Below are positions 43,603 to 53,233 of a DNA stretch of 64,000 nucleotides, piece by piece. Source of the stretch: an uncultured Pelagibacteraceae bacterium (GTDB lineage: Bacteria; Pseudomonadota; Alphaproteobacteria; Pelagibacterales; Pelagibacteraceae); assembly GCA_902532525.1 (NCBI GenBank), contig CACAIK010000001.1:124001-188000 (forward strand), written 5' to 3'. The position numbers and the translations under genes are program-made. Under the pieces are notes generated by a model. It ran no database searches, was not told the origin of the DNA, and saw nothing but the letters and a program-made list of their open reading frames with translations. Numbering within the stretch: position 1 is the stretch's first letter; each line of letters opens with the position of its first letter.

Positions 43603-44170
43603 AAAAGATTTTTTTTTTTAATATTTTTATTTTTTTCTTCATTATATTAGCTGAATAATTATTATCGATTGTATATTTTGCCAATTTCCTTTTTTTCAAC
43701 AACTTAGATTGGTTTTGTTTTAATACCTCTATAATTTTCAAATTATAATTTTTTCTTTTCTTTAATCTCTTTAAAATTTTTGACTTTTTTGATCTTACGA
43801 ATACTAAGATATCTCCTTTTTTATTAAGTTTGTTTTCAATTAAAAGAGGAATATCTAATACAACCATTTGAGAGTTTTTATTTTTACTCAAAAATTTACC
43901 CATTCTTTTTCTCACTATGGGATGGACAATCGAAGATATTATTTTAATATTTTTACGATTTGAGGAAACAGCTTCAATTAGTTCAGACTTTTTAATTGGG
44001 AATGATTTAATAAATTTTGGTAATCTTCTTTTGAGTTGGTTGTAACAGTTCTTATTTTCTCTATAAACATTGTTTACCTCTTGGTCTGCATTAAAGACTG
44101 GATATTTGAATAGTTTAGCAATAAATGATTTACCAGAACCTATCCCACCCATCATACCTACTCTAATCAT
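43583..44170 (-). CDS. coaE: Dephospho-CoA kinase
   Basis: A 195-residue CoaE, phosphorylating dephospho-CoA at the 3' position. The P-loop is MMGGIGSGKSFIA; KYPVFNADQEVNNVYRE follows, with SSIVHPIVRKRMGKF and VLDIPLLIEN. The C-terminal half is very rich in Lys and the family's last helices are short. It overlaps dnaQ by 20 bases and lies 6 bases after the SDR gene. Confidence 0.95.
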   Translation of the reverse strand: MIRVGMMGGIGSGKSFIAKLFKYPVFNADQEVNNVYRENKNCYNQLKRRLPKFIKSFPIKKSELIEAVSSNRKNIKIISSIVHPIVRKRMGKFLSKNKNSQMVVLDIPLLIENKLNKKGDILVFVRSKKSKILKRLKKRKNYNLKIIEVLKQNQSKLLKKRKLAKYTIDNNYSANIMKKKIKILKKKIFYERSSS

Positions 44171-44176
44171 GGTTAT

Positions 44177-44917
44177 TTATATGCACCTTCCTCCATCCAC
44201 CTCTAAAATTGTCCCTGTTATCATGCTTGCCTCGTCTGAACATAAAAAACATGCTGCGTTTCCCATATCTTGAGGAGTAGAGAATCTACCGATTGGAATT
44301 GTTGACAAAAATGCTTTTTTTTTTTGGGGGGTATCTCCACCCATAAAAGATTTTAATAATGGCGTAATTCCGGCAACGGGTGCAATTGCATTAACTCTTA
44401 CATTAAAAGGGGCAAGTTCTATAGCCATGGCTTTTGTTGCTGTAATCATCCATCCTTTGCTAGCATTGTACCAATTTAATTTAGGCCTAGGCGATAAACC
44501 TGCCGTTGATGCTACATTTAAAATTACTCCTCCTCTTAACTTCTTCATTCTAGGCACAAAATATTTTGCACTTAGATAAACAGATTTAGCATTTACATTA
44601 AATACTTTATCAAATTCCTTTCCTGTTACGGCTTCCATATTTTTTGGTTTGTGAGTAATTCCAGCATTATTTACAATTATATCTACTGTCTTATATTTTT
44701 TGAGAGTATATTTTAATAAGGATTTAAAATCTGGTTCTTTTGATACGTCTGCAACAAAGTGATCTTGGGATAATGATTTTGAAACTTTTTTTAATAACTT
44801 TGAATTAATATCAACTAGTATCAATTTTGCTCCTTCATCAGAAAATTTTTTAGCTATTCCTTTACCAAAACCTGACGCTGATCCTGTTATTATTGCAACT
44901 TTATTTTTTAACCTCAT
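44177..44917 (-). CDS. SDR-family oxidoreductase (FabG-like)
   Basis: A 246-residue classical SDR, complete in contrast to the other SDR in the window. The cofactor loop TGSASGFGKGIA, NNAG (in DIIVNNAGITHK), the catalytic serine (VASTAG) and WYNASKG (Tyr and Lys) are intact, and an Asp at the end of beta-2 (LVDINSK) suggests NAD rather than NADP. The substrate is unknown. It sits between coaE and aroE, genes that are usually adjacent in alphaproteobacteria, so it is probably an insertion into the cluster. Confidence 0.9.
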   Translation of the reverse strand: MRLKNKVAIITGSASGFGKGIAKKFSDEGAKLILVDINSKLLKKVSKSLSQDHFVADVSKEPDFKSLLKYTLKKYKTVDIIVNNAGITHKPKNMEAVTGKEFDKVFNVNAKSVYLSAKYFVPRMKKLRGGVILNVASTAGLSPRPKLNWYNASKGWMITATKAMAIELAPFNVRVNAIAPVAGITPLLKSFMGGDTPQKKKAFLSTIPIGRFSTPQDMGNAACFLCSDEASMITGTILEVDGGRCI

Positions 44918-44920
44918 AAT

Positions 44921-45715
44921 TCAATTTTTTAATAAATTTATAGTTTCTTCATCAATATCTGGTTGAATATTATGCCAAATATTAAAAGCTTTTTGGGCCT
45001 GGTAAAGGAACATATTTAATCCATTTTCAAAGTTATTACCTTTCTGATTTCCTATGTTAAAAAATTTTGTCTCATATGAATCATAAATTACATCATAGAA
45101 AAATTTATTTTTTCCGAATTGGCTAAAATCATGCTCAAACTCATCTTCTTTTTTTAGGCCTATACTGGTTGCATTAATTATCATATCAAAATCAACTAGA
45201 TCGCCCCAATCCAATACCATTATGTCGTTAAATGAATCTTTTAGTTCATCAGCCTTGCTTTTCGTCCTGTTACTCACAATTATTTTTGAAGCATTCATTC
45301 TTTTTAACGCATATATTATTGATGGAACTACACCACCAGCACCTAGAATAATTATGGTTTTGTTGGTTACATTATAATTTAATTTTTTTATACTGAGTTC
45401 AAAACCGTCGATATCGGTGTTGTGGCCTATTAAATTTCCACTTTCAACAGAAATCGTATTTATGGATTTTGTTCTCAAAGCATGGCCACTTAAAACATTA
45501 ATGTAGGGAATAATTTCCTTTTTAAAAGGTACAGTAACATTAAGACCATTCAAGTGACCTTGTTTTAAGTTTTCACATAATTCAGCTAGGTCACTTTTGT
45601 GCGTCTCCAATTTTCCATAAATCGCATCTAAACTGTATTTTTTTATCCAAAAATTATGCAACTTTGGAGATAGTGAATGATCTATTGGATTTCCAATAAC
45701 TAAAAATTTTTTCAT
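44921..45715 (-). CDS. aroE: Shikimate dehydrogenase
   Basis: A 264-residue AroE, reducing 3-dehydroshikimate with NADPH in aromatic amino acid synthesis. GNPIDHSLSPKLHNFWI, NGLNVTVPFKKEI (catalytic Lys), GHNTDIDGFE (catalytic Asp), LGAGGVVPSI and VSNRTKSKADE are visible. It overlaps maf by 4 bases. Confidence 0.96.
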   Translation of the reverse strand: MKKFLVIGNPIDHSLSPKLHNFWIKKYSLDAIYGKLETHKSDLAELCENLKQGHLNGLNVTVPFKKEIIPYINVLSGHALRTKSINTISVESGNLIGHNTDIDGFELSIKKLNYNVTNKTIIILGAGGVVPSIIYALKRMNASKIIVSNRTKSKADELKDSFNDIMVLDWGDLVDFDMIINATSIGLKKEDEFEHDFSQFGKNKFFYDVIYDSYETKFFNIGNQKGNNFENGLNMFLYQAQKAFNIWHNIQPDIDEETINLLKN

Positions 45716-46296
45716 TTATAATTACCTAGATATTTTTTAATATCAATTATAGGTAATCCCATAATAGTATTTTCATCTCCATCAATAGATATAAATAAAT
45801 TTCTACCCTCTCCTTCTATTTGATAAACATTATATGCATACAGAGCTTCGTCTGTTATTTTTTCTAAATATTCTTTTATTTCTTTGTCTGAAAAATTTTT
45901 CATTGTGAGGTACGCTTTATCTGTATAATTCCAAGTCATTGATCCGTTTTTAGATATACAAACTGAGCTTATCAATGAATGTTTTTTTCCATTTAATTTT
46001 TTTAAAATGTTAAACGCTTCTATCCTATTTTCAGGTTTTGAGATTAATTCTCCGTTTAAATCTATTACACTATCCGCACCAAGGACTAAAACATCATAAT
46101 TTTTTTGGCTAACCTTATTTGCTTTTAGTTCGGCCAGATTTTTTGAAATTATTTCTGGAGATGCGCCTTCATTTAACAAACTTTCTTTTACAGGATCCTC
46201 ATCAATATTCGAAGGAAATACTTCACATTGAATTCCATTTTTAATTAAAATTTCTTTTCTAACCTTACTTTTTGAAGCTAAAATAATTTTAACCAT
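45712..46296 (-). CDS. maf: Maf-family nucleoside triphosphate pyrophosphatase
   Basis: A ~194-residue Maf protein, probably removing non-canonical or excess nucleotides. The chosen start gives MVKIILASKSKVRKEIL, the family opening; an ATG 18 bases upstream is possible but extends beyond the homologous start. VLGADSVIDLNGELISKPEN, the helix RIEAFNILKKLNGKKHSLISS and IEGEGRNLFISIDGDENTIMGLP complete the pattern. It overlaps the end of ppsR by 8 bases and aroE by 4. Confidence 0.93.
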   Translation of the reverse strand: MVKIILASKSKVRKEILIKNGIQCEVFPSNIDEDPVKESLLNEGASPEIISKNLAELKANKVSQKNYDVLVLGADSVIDLNGELISKPENRIEAFNILKKLNGKKHSLISSVCISKNGSMTWNYTDKAYLTMKNFSDKEIKEYLEKITDEALYAYNVYQIEGEGRNLFISIDGDENTIMGLPIIDIKKYLGNYK

Positions 46297-47110
46297 TTTT
46301 ATTTTGTATTTCAAATATTTTAATTATTGATGCTGCAGTTTCTTCAACAGATTTTCTAGTTACGTCTATTGTTGGCCATCTATTTTTTTTAAATATTTTC
46401 TTAGATTGTTCCACTTCAAGTCTAATTTTTTCTAGATTTATGTAATCTGATGTTTCATTTTCTTTCAGTGAATTTAATCTATTTCTTCTTATGTCATAAA
46501 GTCTTTCGGCTTCTGTAGTTAATCCGATAACACATATTGTTTTTGATTTCATAATATCATTTGGAATGCTCATATCATTTACAAGTGGAATATTTGAAGT
46601 TTTTAATCCTTTATTTGCAAGATATATGGAAGTCGGTGTCTTGCTCGTTCTGCTAACACCAACTAAGATGATATCTGATTCTAAAATATTTTCGGTATTA
46701 TTACCATCGTCATGATTCATGGTAAATTGTATTGCTTCAATTCTTTTATAATAATCTTCGTCTAAAACGTGTTGACCACTGGGCTGGTGTGTTGCTTTTT
46801 CGTTCAAAATTTTTGAGAAGTTGAGTATTAAGTCGCCGAGAACGCCAAAACATGGAATGTTTTTCTTATTAGCTTCTTCTGCAAGAAACTTTGCTAATTT
46901 ACTATTAACAACAGTATATAAAATTATTGGACTCTCTTGTTTTTTAGCATCATTTAGTATCGTAGAAATTTGATTTTCGGTTCTTGTAAATGAAAATTGA
47001 TTCAGATCATAATTAAAGTTGTTAAATTGTGCTTTAAGAGCCATGAATATTCTATCAAGTGTCTCTCCCGTTGAGTCTGATATTAAATAAACTTGGTGTG
47101 TATTCATCAT
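46289..47110 (-). CDS. ppsR: Pyruvate, water dikinase regulatory protein (bifunctional kinase/pyrophosphorylase)
   Basis: A 273-residue DUF299/PSRP-type regulator that phosphorylates and dephosphorylates PEP synthase or pyruvate phosphate dikinase on threonine. VYLISDSTGETLDRIF opens the protein and the P-loop is DIILVGVSRTSKTPTSIYLANKG. No target gene lies in the window. Its start (two ATGs in a row) borders the likely replication origin, divergent from hemE; the ppsR-hemE pair flanking the origin is a classical alphaproteobacterial layout. Confidence 0.93.
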   Translation of the reverse strand: MMNTHQVYLISDSTGETLDRIFMALKAQFNNFNYDLNQFSFTRTENQISTILNDAKKQESPIILYTVVNSKLAKFLAEEANKKNIPCFGVLGDLILNFSKILNEKATHQPSGQHVLDEDYYKRIEAIQFTMNHDDGNNTENILESDIILVGVSRTSKTPTSIYLANKGLKTSNIPLVNDMSIPNDIMKSKTICVIGLTTEAERLYDIRRNRLNSLKENETSDYINLEKIRLEVEQSKKIFKKNRWPTIDVTRKSVEETAASIIKIFEIQNKNG

Positions 47111-47391
47111 GTATAAATTGTTTATAAATTAACTATAGAATAAGAAAAACTTTTGATTTAGCAACCACATCTAACTTTAGTATAATTCTTATTGTTTAAT
47201 TAACATTTTTATAAATATGAATAAGTTATTAACAATTTTCATATATATAAAAGTGATTAAATAATCCCCGTTTTAAAGGTTTTTTTTTTTATGATAATGA
47301 ATAAAAAGTGGATAAAGTGTTGAAATTGAGTAATTTACGTTATCAACAATTCATACTAATAATAAATCTAAATATAATTATCTTATTATAA
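47111..47391. other. Probable chromosomal replication origin (oriC) between ppsR and hemE
   Basis: The longest gene-free stretch of the window (281 bases), very AT-rich. DnaA-box-like sequences: TTATCCACT at 47307-47315 (read on the minus strand, 8/9 match to TTATCCACA), TTATCAACA at 47340-47348 (8/9) and TTATTAACA at 47226-47234 (7/9). AT-rich tracts such as CATATATATAAAAG near 47240 and a run of ten or more T's near 47281 could serve as an unwinding element. Genes read away from it on both sides. In Caulobacter and related alphaproteobacteria the origin lies next to hemE, with rho, mnmE, mnmG, rsmG and parAB nearby, exactly as here. A second use as promoter region of hemE (TATAAT at 47373-47378) and ppsR is certain to overlap. 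Confidence 0.65.
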
Positions 47392-48393
47392 ATGACACCA
47401 ATAAAAGAATGTTTAATAAATAATAAAACAGATCTCATTCCTATTTGGCTAATGAGACAAGCAGGTAGATACTTACCTGAATTTAGAGAAATAAGAAAAA
47501 ATAACCCAAATTTTATAAATCTTTGTTTAAACTCAAAATTATCAAAAGAAATAACTCTTCAACCAATAAAAAGGTTTGGTTTTGATGCTGCAATTATCTT
47601 CTCTGACATTTTAATGATACCCTATGGACTTAGTCAAAAAGTTGAGTTCAAGAAAAACTTTGGTCCTAATCTTGAAGATGTGGAGATGGATAAATTACTA
47701 GAAATTGATGAGGCAAAATTTACAAAAAATTTATCTCCAATATATCAACTTTTAGCTGATTTAAAAAAAAACGAGGATTTAAAAAAAAAAGATGTAATTG
47801 GTTTTGTAGGAGCTCCATGGACTTTGCTTGTATATATGATAAATAAGGTCTCTCCAAAAAATGGTTTAATAAACAATTTTTTCTCAGACATAGATTTAAT
47901 TAATAATTTGTTAAAAATTTTAGATAAATTTATTAAAATCCATATAAAAAACCAAGTAAACGCTGGCGCCACTTTAATCCAAATATTTGATAGCTGGTCT
48001 GGTCTGATTGAATCAGATTTTGAAAAATATTTATACAATCCAACTTTATCTTTAGTTAACTATACTAAAAGCTTAGGTGTACCAGTAATTTGTTTTCCAA
48101 GAGGAATAACAGACTATAGCCAATTTTGTAAAATTGTGAAACCAAGCATGATTAATATAGATTATGACGTTGATCCAAAAAATTTACTTAAAAATGTAGA
48201 TATACCCATACAAGGTGGATTGCACCCTGAGGTACTATTAACAAATAAAGACCACTTAAAAAAAGAAGTAAATAAATATTTGGAAATATTTAGAGATCAT
48301 CCTTACGTGTTTAATCTTGGACATGGTATTCTTCCGGAAACAAAAATTGAGATGGTAGAAGAATTAGTAAAAATAGTTAGAGACTTCAAATGA
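47392..48393 (+). CDS. hemE: Uroporphyrinogen decarboxylase
   Basis: A 333-residue HemE, converting uroporphyrinogen III to coproporphyrinogen III. IPIWLMRQAGRYLPEFRE is the signature near the start, with FSDILMIPYGL, GFVGAPWTLLVYM and FNLGHGILPET. It is the first gene right of the probable origin and overlaps hemH by 4 bases (ATGA). Length is a little short but normal for alphaproteobacteria. Confidence 0.97.
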   Translation: MTPIKECLINNKTDLIPIWLMRQAGRYLPEFREIRKNNPNFINLCLNSKLSKEITLQPIKRFGFDAAIIFSDILMIPYGLSQKVEFKKNFGPNLEDVEMDKLLEIDEAKFTKNLSPIYQLLADLKKNEDLKKKDVIGFVGAPWTLLVYMINKVSPKNGLINNFFSDIDLINNLLKILDKFIKIHIKNQVNAGATLIQIFDSWSGLIESDFEKYLYNPTLSLVNYTKSLGVPVICFPRGITDYSQFCKIVKPSMINIDYDVDPKNLLKNVDIPIQGGLHPEVLLTNKDHLKKEVNKYLEIFRDHPYVFNLGHGILPETKIEMVEELVKIVRDFK

Positions 48394-49382
48394 TGAAAGA
48401 TCACCCTAAAATTAAATTTGGTAAAACTGGAGTTTTAATCGTCAACTTGGGTACCCCCGATTCAACAAAATGGTTAGATATAAGACGCTACTTGAAAGAA
48501 TTTTTGTCCGATAGAAGAGTTATAGAGGTTAATCCAATATTATGGCAACTAATATTAAATCTAATAATTTTAAATTTAAGACCATCTAAAACAGCAAAAG
48601 CTTATAAAGAAATTTGGATGAAGGATATAAACATGTCCCCACTAATGTATTATACAAAGAAGCAAGCTGAAAAAGTCTCAAATTTAATATCGAATGAGGA
48701 AATATTAGTGGACTTTGCAATGAGATATGGAAATCCGAGTATTAAAAGTAAAATAAAGAAGTTACATGATAATGGTTGTGAAAATCTTGTAATTTTACCT
48801 CTATATCCACAGTACGCTGCAGCAACCACGGCTACGGTATGTGATGAAGTGTATAGAACATTAATGTCTATGAGATGGCAGCCCTCACTTAAAATTATTC
48901 CCCATTATGAGTCTGATCCTTTGTATATTGATGCTTTGGTGAATTCTATTAACTATAAAATAGAAAACATAAATTGGAAACCAGATTTAATATTAGCTTC
49001 TTATCATGGAATACCAAAAAAATATTTTGATAAAGGAGACCCATATCATTGTTATTGTCATAAAACTACGAGACTTATTTCTGAAAAGTTTAAAGAAATT
49101 GAAATTAAAACTACCTTTCAATCAAGGTTTGGACCCGAGGAATGGTTACAACCTTATACTGACAAAACTTTAGAACGTTTACCAAAAGAGGGAGTAAAAA
49201 ATGTTCTAGCAATTTGTCCAGGATTTTCTTCAGATTGTGTTGAAACATTAGAAGAAATATTAATTCAAGGAAAAGAAAGTTTTATGGAAGCTGGTGGAGA
49301 AAATTTTGATATGATTCCGTGTCTAAACGATAATGATGATCATATAAAATTACTTAATAATTTGATTAAAAGAAATATTTAA
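48390..49382 (+). CDS. hemH: Ferrochelatase
   Basis: A 330-residue ferrochelatase inserting Fe2+ into protoporphyrin IX. GVLIVNLGTPDSTKWLDIRRYLKEFLSDRRVIE, YPQYAAATTATVCDEVYR, LASYHGIPKKYFDKGDPYHCYCHKT (catalytic His) and the signature AICPGFSSDCVETLEEI are present. It overlaps hemE by 4 bases and is followed by hemJ after a few bases, so hemE-hemH-hemJ form one operon. Confidence 0.97.
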   Translation: MMKDHPKIKFGKTGVLIVNLGTPDSTKWLDIRRYLKEFLSDRRVIEVNPILWQLILNLIILNLRPSKTAKAYKEIWMKDINMSPLMYYTKKQAEKVSNLISNEEILVDFAMRYGNPSIKSKIKKLHDNGCENLVILPLYPQYAAATTATVCDEVYRTLMSMRWQPSLKIIPHYESDPLYIDALVNSINYKIENINWKPDLILASYHGIPKKYFDKGDPYHCYCHKTTRLISEKFKEIEIKTTFQSRFGPEEWLQPYTDKTLERLPKEGVKNVLAICPGFSSDCVETLEEILIQGKESFMEAGGENFDMIPCLNDNDDHIKLLNNLIKRNI

Positions 49383-49385
49383 TTG

Positions 49386-49820
49386 ATGAATTACTATCTT
49401 CTTTTTAAATCTTTGCATTTGATCTCAGTTATTTCATGGATGGCTGGTTTATTGTATCTACCAAGAATTTTCGTATATCATGCTGAAAATAGTGATGATA
49501 GAAAAATATCTGATGTATTTAAGGTCATGGAAAAAAAATTGTATTTTTACATTATGACACCAGCCATGATTCTGTCATGGATATTTGGTTTGATATTAAT
49601 TCACAGCATAGGATTTCAGCAACTAGGCCAAACATGGATGGTATTAAAAATAATATTTGTGATATTACTTACTTTGTATCATTTCTATCTTGGGAAAACC
49701 TTAAATCATTTTAAATTCGATCAAAATACTCATTCTCATAAATTTTACAGATTAATTAATGAAATTCCTACAATATTGCTTATTTTGATAGTTTTTGTTG
49801 TAATTTTTAAGCCTTTATAG
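49386..49820 (+). CDS. hemJ: Protoporphyrinogen oxidase HemJ
   Basis: A ~144-residue membrane protein with four helices. YYLLFKSLHLISVISWMAGLLYLPRIFVYHAE matches the HemJ (UPF0093) opening with its conserved histidine, and WMVLKIIFVILLTLYHFYLG and RLINEIPTILLILIVFVVIFKP follow. It performs the last oxidation before haem in many alphaproteobacteria. The preferred ATG lies just after a TTG that could also open the frame. hemJ usually sits between hemH and rho, as here. Confidence 0.93.
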   Translation: MNYYLLFKSLHLISVISWMAGLLYLPRIFVYHAENSDDRKISDVFKVMEKKLYFYIMTPAMILSWIFGLILIHSIGFQQLGQTWMVLKIIFVILLTLYHFYLGKTLNHFKFDQNTHSHKFYRLINEIPTILLILIVFVVIFKPL

Positions 49821-49880
49821 GCTTGAAATTTTTCAAACAGATTATTATATTAGATTTATCTAAACAAACTCCCCTAAATT

Positions 49881-51152
49881 ATGAATATTCAAGAATTAAA
49901 AGAAAAAAGCTCAGAAAAGCTCATTACGGAAGCTGAAAATTTAGGAATTGAAAATGCGAGTACTCTAAGAAGACAAGAAATCTATTTTGCTATATTAAAA
50001 AAATTAGCAGAAAAAGGTGAAGAGATTACTGGCGGTGGAGTACTTCAATTACTTCAAGATGGATTTGGTTTCTTAAGAGCAATAGAGTCAAATTATCTTC
50101 CAGGTGCTGATGATATTTATGTGAGTCCTAATCAAATAAGAAGATTTGGTCTACGAACGGGTGATACTGTTGAAGGACCAATCAGGGCACCTAAAGAAGG
50201 CGAGAGATATTTTGCTTTACTACAAGTGAGTAAAATTAATTTTGAAGAGACTGATAAATTCAAACATAAAATTGCTTTTGATAATTTAACTCCTTTATAT
50301 CCAAATAAACAGTTAGTAATGGAAGTTGAAGCAACTAAGATTGAAAAAAAAATTGATTTAACTCCGAGATTAATTGATTTGGTTAGCCCAATTGGGAAAG
50401 GACAAAGATCACTAATTATTTCGCCTCCAAAAGCTGGTAAAACTATGATCTTACAAAGTATTGCAAATTCAATTACAGCAAATCATCCAGAATGTTACTT
50501 AATGGTGCTTTTAATTGATGAAAGACCAGAAGAGGTAACAGATATGCAAAGGACTGTAAAAGGAGAAGTTATTAGTTCTACATTTGATGAGCCAGCACAA
50601 AGACACGTTGCAGTAGCTGAAATGGTTATAGAAAAAGCAAAAAGATTAACCGAACATAAGAAAGATGTTGTTATACTTTTGGATTCAATAACAAGACTTG
50701 GTCGAGCATACAATGCTGTGGTCCCCAGTTCAGGAAAAGTTTTAACTGGCGGTGTTGATGCTAATGCGTTGCAGAGACCAAAAAGATTTTTTGGGGCTGC
50801 AAGAAATATTGAGGAAGGTGGGTCACTAACTATTATTGCTACAGCGCTAATTGATACTGGTAGCAGAATGGATGAAGTTATTTTTGAAGAATTCAAAGGT
50901 ACTGGTAACAGTGAAACAATTCTTGACAGAAAAATTTCGGAAAAAAGAATATTTCCTGCTATTGATATAACAAAATCTGGTACTAGAAGAGAGGAATTAA
51001 TTTTTGAGAAAAATGATCTTCAAAAAATGAATGTTTTAAGGAGAATCATTGCCCCAATGGGATCAATGGATGCTATAGAATTTATTAATTCAAAGTTAAA
51101 AGATACTAAAAATAATTCTGATTTTTTTAATTCAATGAATAAGCCATCTTAG
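49881..51152 (+). CDS. rho: Transcription termination factor Rho
   Basis: A 423-residue Rho helicase. The N-terminal domain ([15 protein letters not shown]), the RNA-binding cold-shock-like fold ([43 protein letters not shown]), Walker A PPKAGKT, Walker [10 protein letters not shown] and the Q-loop [14 protein letters not shown] are standard. With very few hairpin terminators visible in the window, Rho-dependent ends are likely important. The next gene on this strand in relatives, mnmE, is displaced by an inserted minus-strand gene. Confidence 0.98.
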   Translation: MNIQELKEKSSEKLITEAENLGIENASTLRRQEIYFAILKKLAEKGEEITGGGVLQLLQDGFGFLRAIESNYLPGADDIYVSPNQIRRFGLRTGDTVEGPIRAPKEGERYFALLQVSKINFEETDKFKHKIAFDNLTPLYPNKQLVMEVEATKIEKKIDLTPRLIDLVSPIGKGQRSLIISPPKAGKTMILQSIANSITANHPECYLMVLLIDERPEEVTDMQRTVKGEVISSTFDEPAQRHVAVAEMVIEKAKRLTEHKKDVVILLDSITRLGRAYNAVVPSSGKVLTGGVDANALQRPKRFFGAARNIEEGGSLTIIATALIDTGSRMDEVIFEEFKGTGNSETILDRKISEKRIFPAIDITKSGTRREELIFEKNDLQKMNVLRRIIAPMGSMDAIEFINSKLKDTKNNSDFFNSMNKPS

Positions 51153-51153
51153 T

Positions 51154-53085
51154 CTAACTTTTAAAAAAACTTTCGTAAATTTTTTCTAAGTTTGCAGTAT
51201 ATTTTTTAGAATCAAATAACTTTAAAACTTTTTCTTTTTCCAATTTTTTGTTAATTTCTTTAAACCTTCTATTATCATTACGCAATTCAATTGCAGTTTT
51301 TACATAATCATCTAGGTTTTTTGTTATTAATTGATTTAAACCAATTGAATTTAATATACTTCCAGCAACCCTTGAAGCAAAAGATTCACCAATTAATGTA
51401 AGAGTTGGAACTTTTCTTCTTATTGCCTCGATTACAGTGGTATGACCATTGTAAGGAAAGGTATCTAAAAAAAGATCCATTATTTCAAATCTTTTTAAAT
51501 GTTCATCGTAAATAAGTTTGTCCGCAAAAATAATTCTTTCAGTATCTACATCAAACTTTCTACATTCTTTTTTTAAGTTTTTTGATGCAATTTCATTATT
51601 ATTTAGCAACCATAAAACACTATTATTAGTTTTTTTTAATATATTCATCCATGCTTCAAAAATTATTGGTGTGATTTTATAGCTATTGTTAAAACTTCCA
51701 AATACGAAACTCTCATCAGGAATTCCCAAGTTTTTTTTACTAAATTTTTTTTTAGAAATTTGAATATTTGTTGGATTTGGAAAGAAACTGTCTGGTAATC
51801 TTAAAATTTTCTCAGTGTAAAATTTCTCAAAATTATTTGGGATAAGAAAGTCGTCACCTATTATATAATTCATAAATGTGGTTCCCATTGTTCCTGAATA
51901 CCCAAGATAGCTTATTTGTACTGGTGCAACTTTTTTTAAATATATCTCATTTCTTGAATCTGAGGTGTATCCGGTCAAATTTATAGCTATATTTAAACCA
52001 ATTTTATGAGCAAGACTTACAATTTCACCATCTGATTTTTTTGTTACATCATAAAATTTAGTAAAATATTTTTGGACTTCATAGTGTAATTTATCTTTAA
52101 CAGGTCCATGAAAAAAACCATAAATTTCAAACTTAGAATGATCATGGTTTTTAAATATATCTTTAGTTAATTGTAAAACTGGATGATTATAAAATTCTGC
52201 TCCAAAATAACCAATTTTAATTTTATTAAGCTTCTTTAAATTTTCACTATTATAATTTTTATCTTTTTGAAATGCCACATTGCTGTAAAGAATAGAATTT
52301 TTTTTTTGTAGAGACATGTCATCGATTAATGAGAGTAAAGGAAATGGCTCTATAATTTTCTCATCATTCTCAATAGAATTTTTTAATAATTTTAAATTTG
52401 ATTTAAAATTATCCCAATCACAAATATGCATTTTTGAATGAAAGTACTTACCAAATAAATATGGAAATTTAGGGTTTGCATTTAATGCATTATGAAATTC
52501 TCCTATAGCCTCAACAAATTTTTTCTTCGATAGAAATATTTCAGCTTTATTATTATAGGCTTCAGCGTTATCTTTATTCAATTTTATGGACTTATCGTAA
52601 GATTTAATTGCTTCATCAGATCTACCCACATCTCTAAGAAGATTACCAATATTATTATAAATTTTATAATTATTAGGAGATAATTTAAGAGAATAATTAA
52701 AATATTTTATGGCCTCATTAAAATTAAGCAATTTTCTATAAGCAATTCCAATATTAATGTTTGCATCAAGAAAATTTGGATTTAGTTTTAGAGCTTTTTT
52801 ATAATTTGTTATTGCACTTTCACTATTATTCAATTGACTTAAAGCAATACCGATATTGTTATAGTAACTTTCTGTGTCTTTTTTTAATGTAATAGCTTTC
52901 GATAGGTAGAAAACACATTTTTTATAATCTTTTATTTGTAAAAAAGCAGTTCCAATTAAAAAATAAACTTGTGCTTCATTTTTAAAGTCATTAATTATTT
53001 TTAAATATTCCTTTATTGCTTGGTCTATCTTACCTATTTTGTGTAATTTTTTTGCTTCTTCTAATATGTTAAATTTATTTTTCAT
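51154..53085 (-). CDS. TPR-repeat GT41-type glycosyltransferase (OGT/SPINDLY-like)
   Basis: A 643-residue protein. About six TPR repeats occupy residues 1-220 (patterns like YYNNIGIALSQLNNSESAITNYKKALKLNP). The C-terminal GT41 catalytic region (about 295-640) has KIGYFGAEFYNHPVLQLT, APVQISYLGYSGTMGTTFMNYIIGD, LGIPDESFVFGSFNNSYKITP, IMDLFLDTFPYNGHTTVIEAI and ESFASRVAGSIL. Family members transfer GlcNAc or another sugar to proteins. There is no signal peptide, so it acts in the cytoplasm. It interrupts the rho-mnmE neighbourhood against the direction of the flanking genes, an insertion. Target and donor are unknown. Confidence 0.9.
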   Translation of the reverse strand: MKNKFNILEEAKKLHKIGKIDQAIKEYLKIINDFKNEAQVYFLIGTAFLQIKDYKKCVFYLSKAITLKKDTESYYNNIGIALSQLNNSESAITNYKKALKLNPNFLDANINIGIAYRKLLNFNEAIKYFNYSLKLSPNNYKIYNNIGNLLRDVGRSDEAIKSYDKSIKLNKDNAEAYNNKAEIFLSKKKFVEAIGEFHNALNANPKFPYLFGKYFHSKMHICDWDNFKSNLKLLKNSIENDEKIIEPFPLLSLIDDMSLQKKNSILYSNVAFQKDKNYNSENLKKLNKIKIGYFGAEFYNHPVLQLTKDIFKNHDHSKFEIYGFFHGPVKDKLHYEVQKYFTKFYDVTKKSDGEIVSLAHKIGLNIAINLTGYTSDSRNEIYLKKVAPVQISYLGYSGTMGTTFMNYIIGDDFLIPNNFEKFYTEKILRLPDSFFPNPTNIQISKKKFSKKNLGIPDESFVFGSFNNSYKITPIIFEAWMNILKKTNNSVLWLLNNNEIASKNLKKECRKFDVDTERIIFADKLIYDEHLKRFEIMDLFLDTFPYNGHTTVIEAIRRKVPTLTLIGESFASRVAGSILNSIGLNQLITKNLDDYVKTAIELRNDNRRFKEINKKLEKEKVLKLFDSKKYTANLEKIYESFFKS

Positions 53086-53233
53086 TGTAACAAGTAGAAA
53101 CTTATGATCTTAAAAGTAAATTACAGAAAATATTAATCAAAGACATAAATTTCTTAATTTAATATTAGATAAAATTTAAATTATCATAGAAAAATTTATA
53201 TATTTAAATTCAATACTAGCTATAATTGTTTTA

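Noticed and set aside
47281-47290. T-run near 47281 as an intrinsic terminator
   Set aside because: No stable GC-containing hairpin precedes it and no gene ends nearby; better seen as part of the AT-rich origin region.
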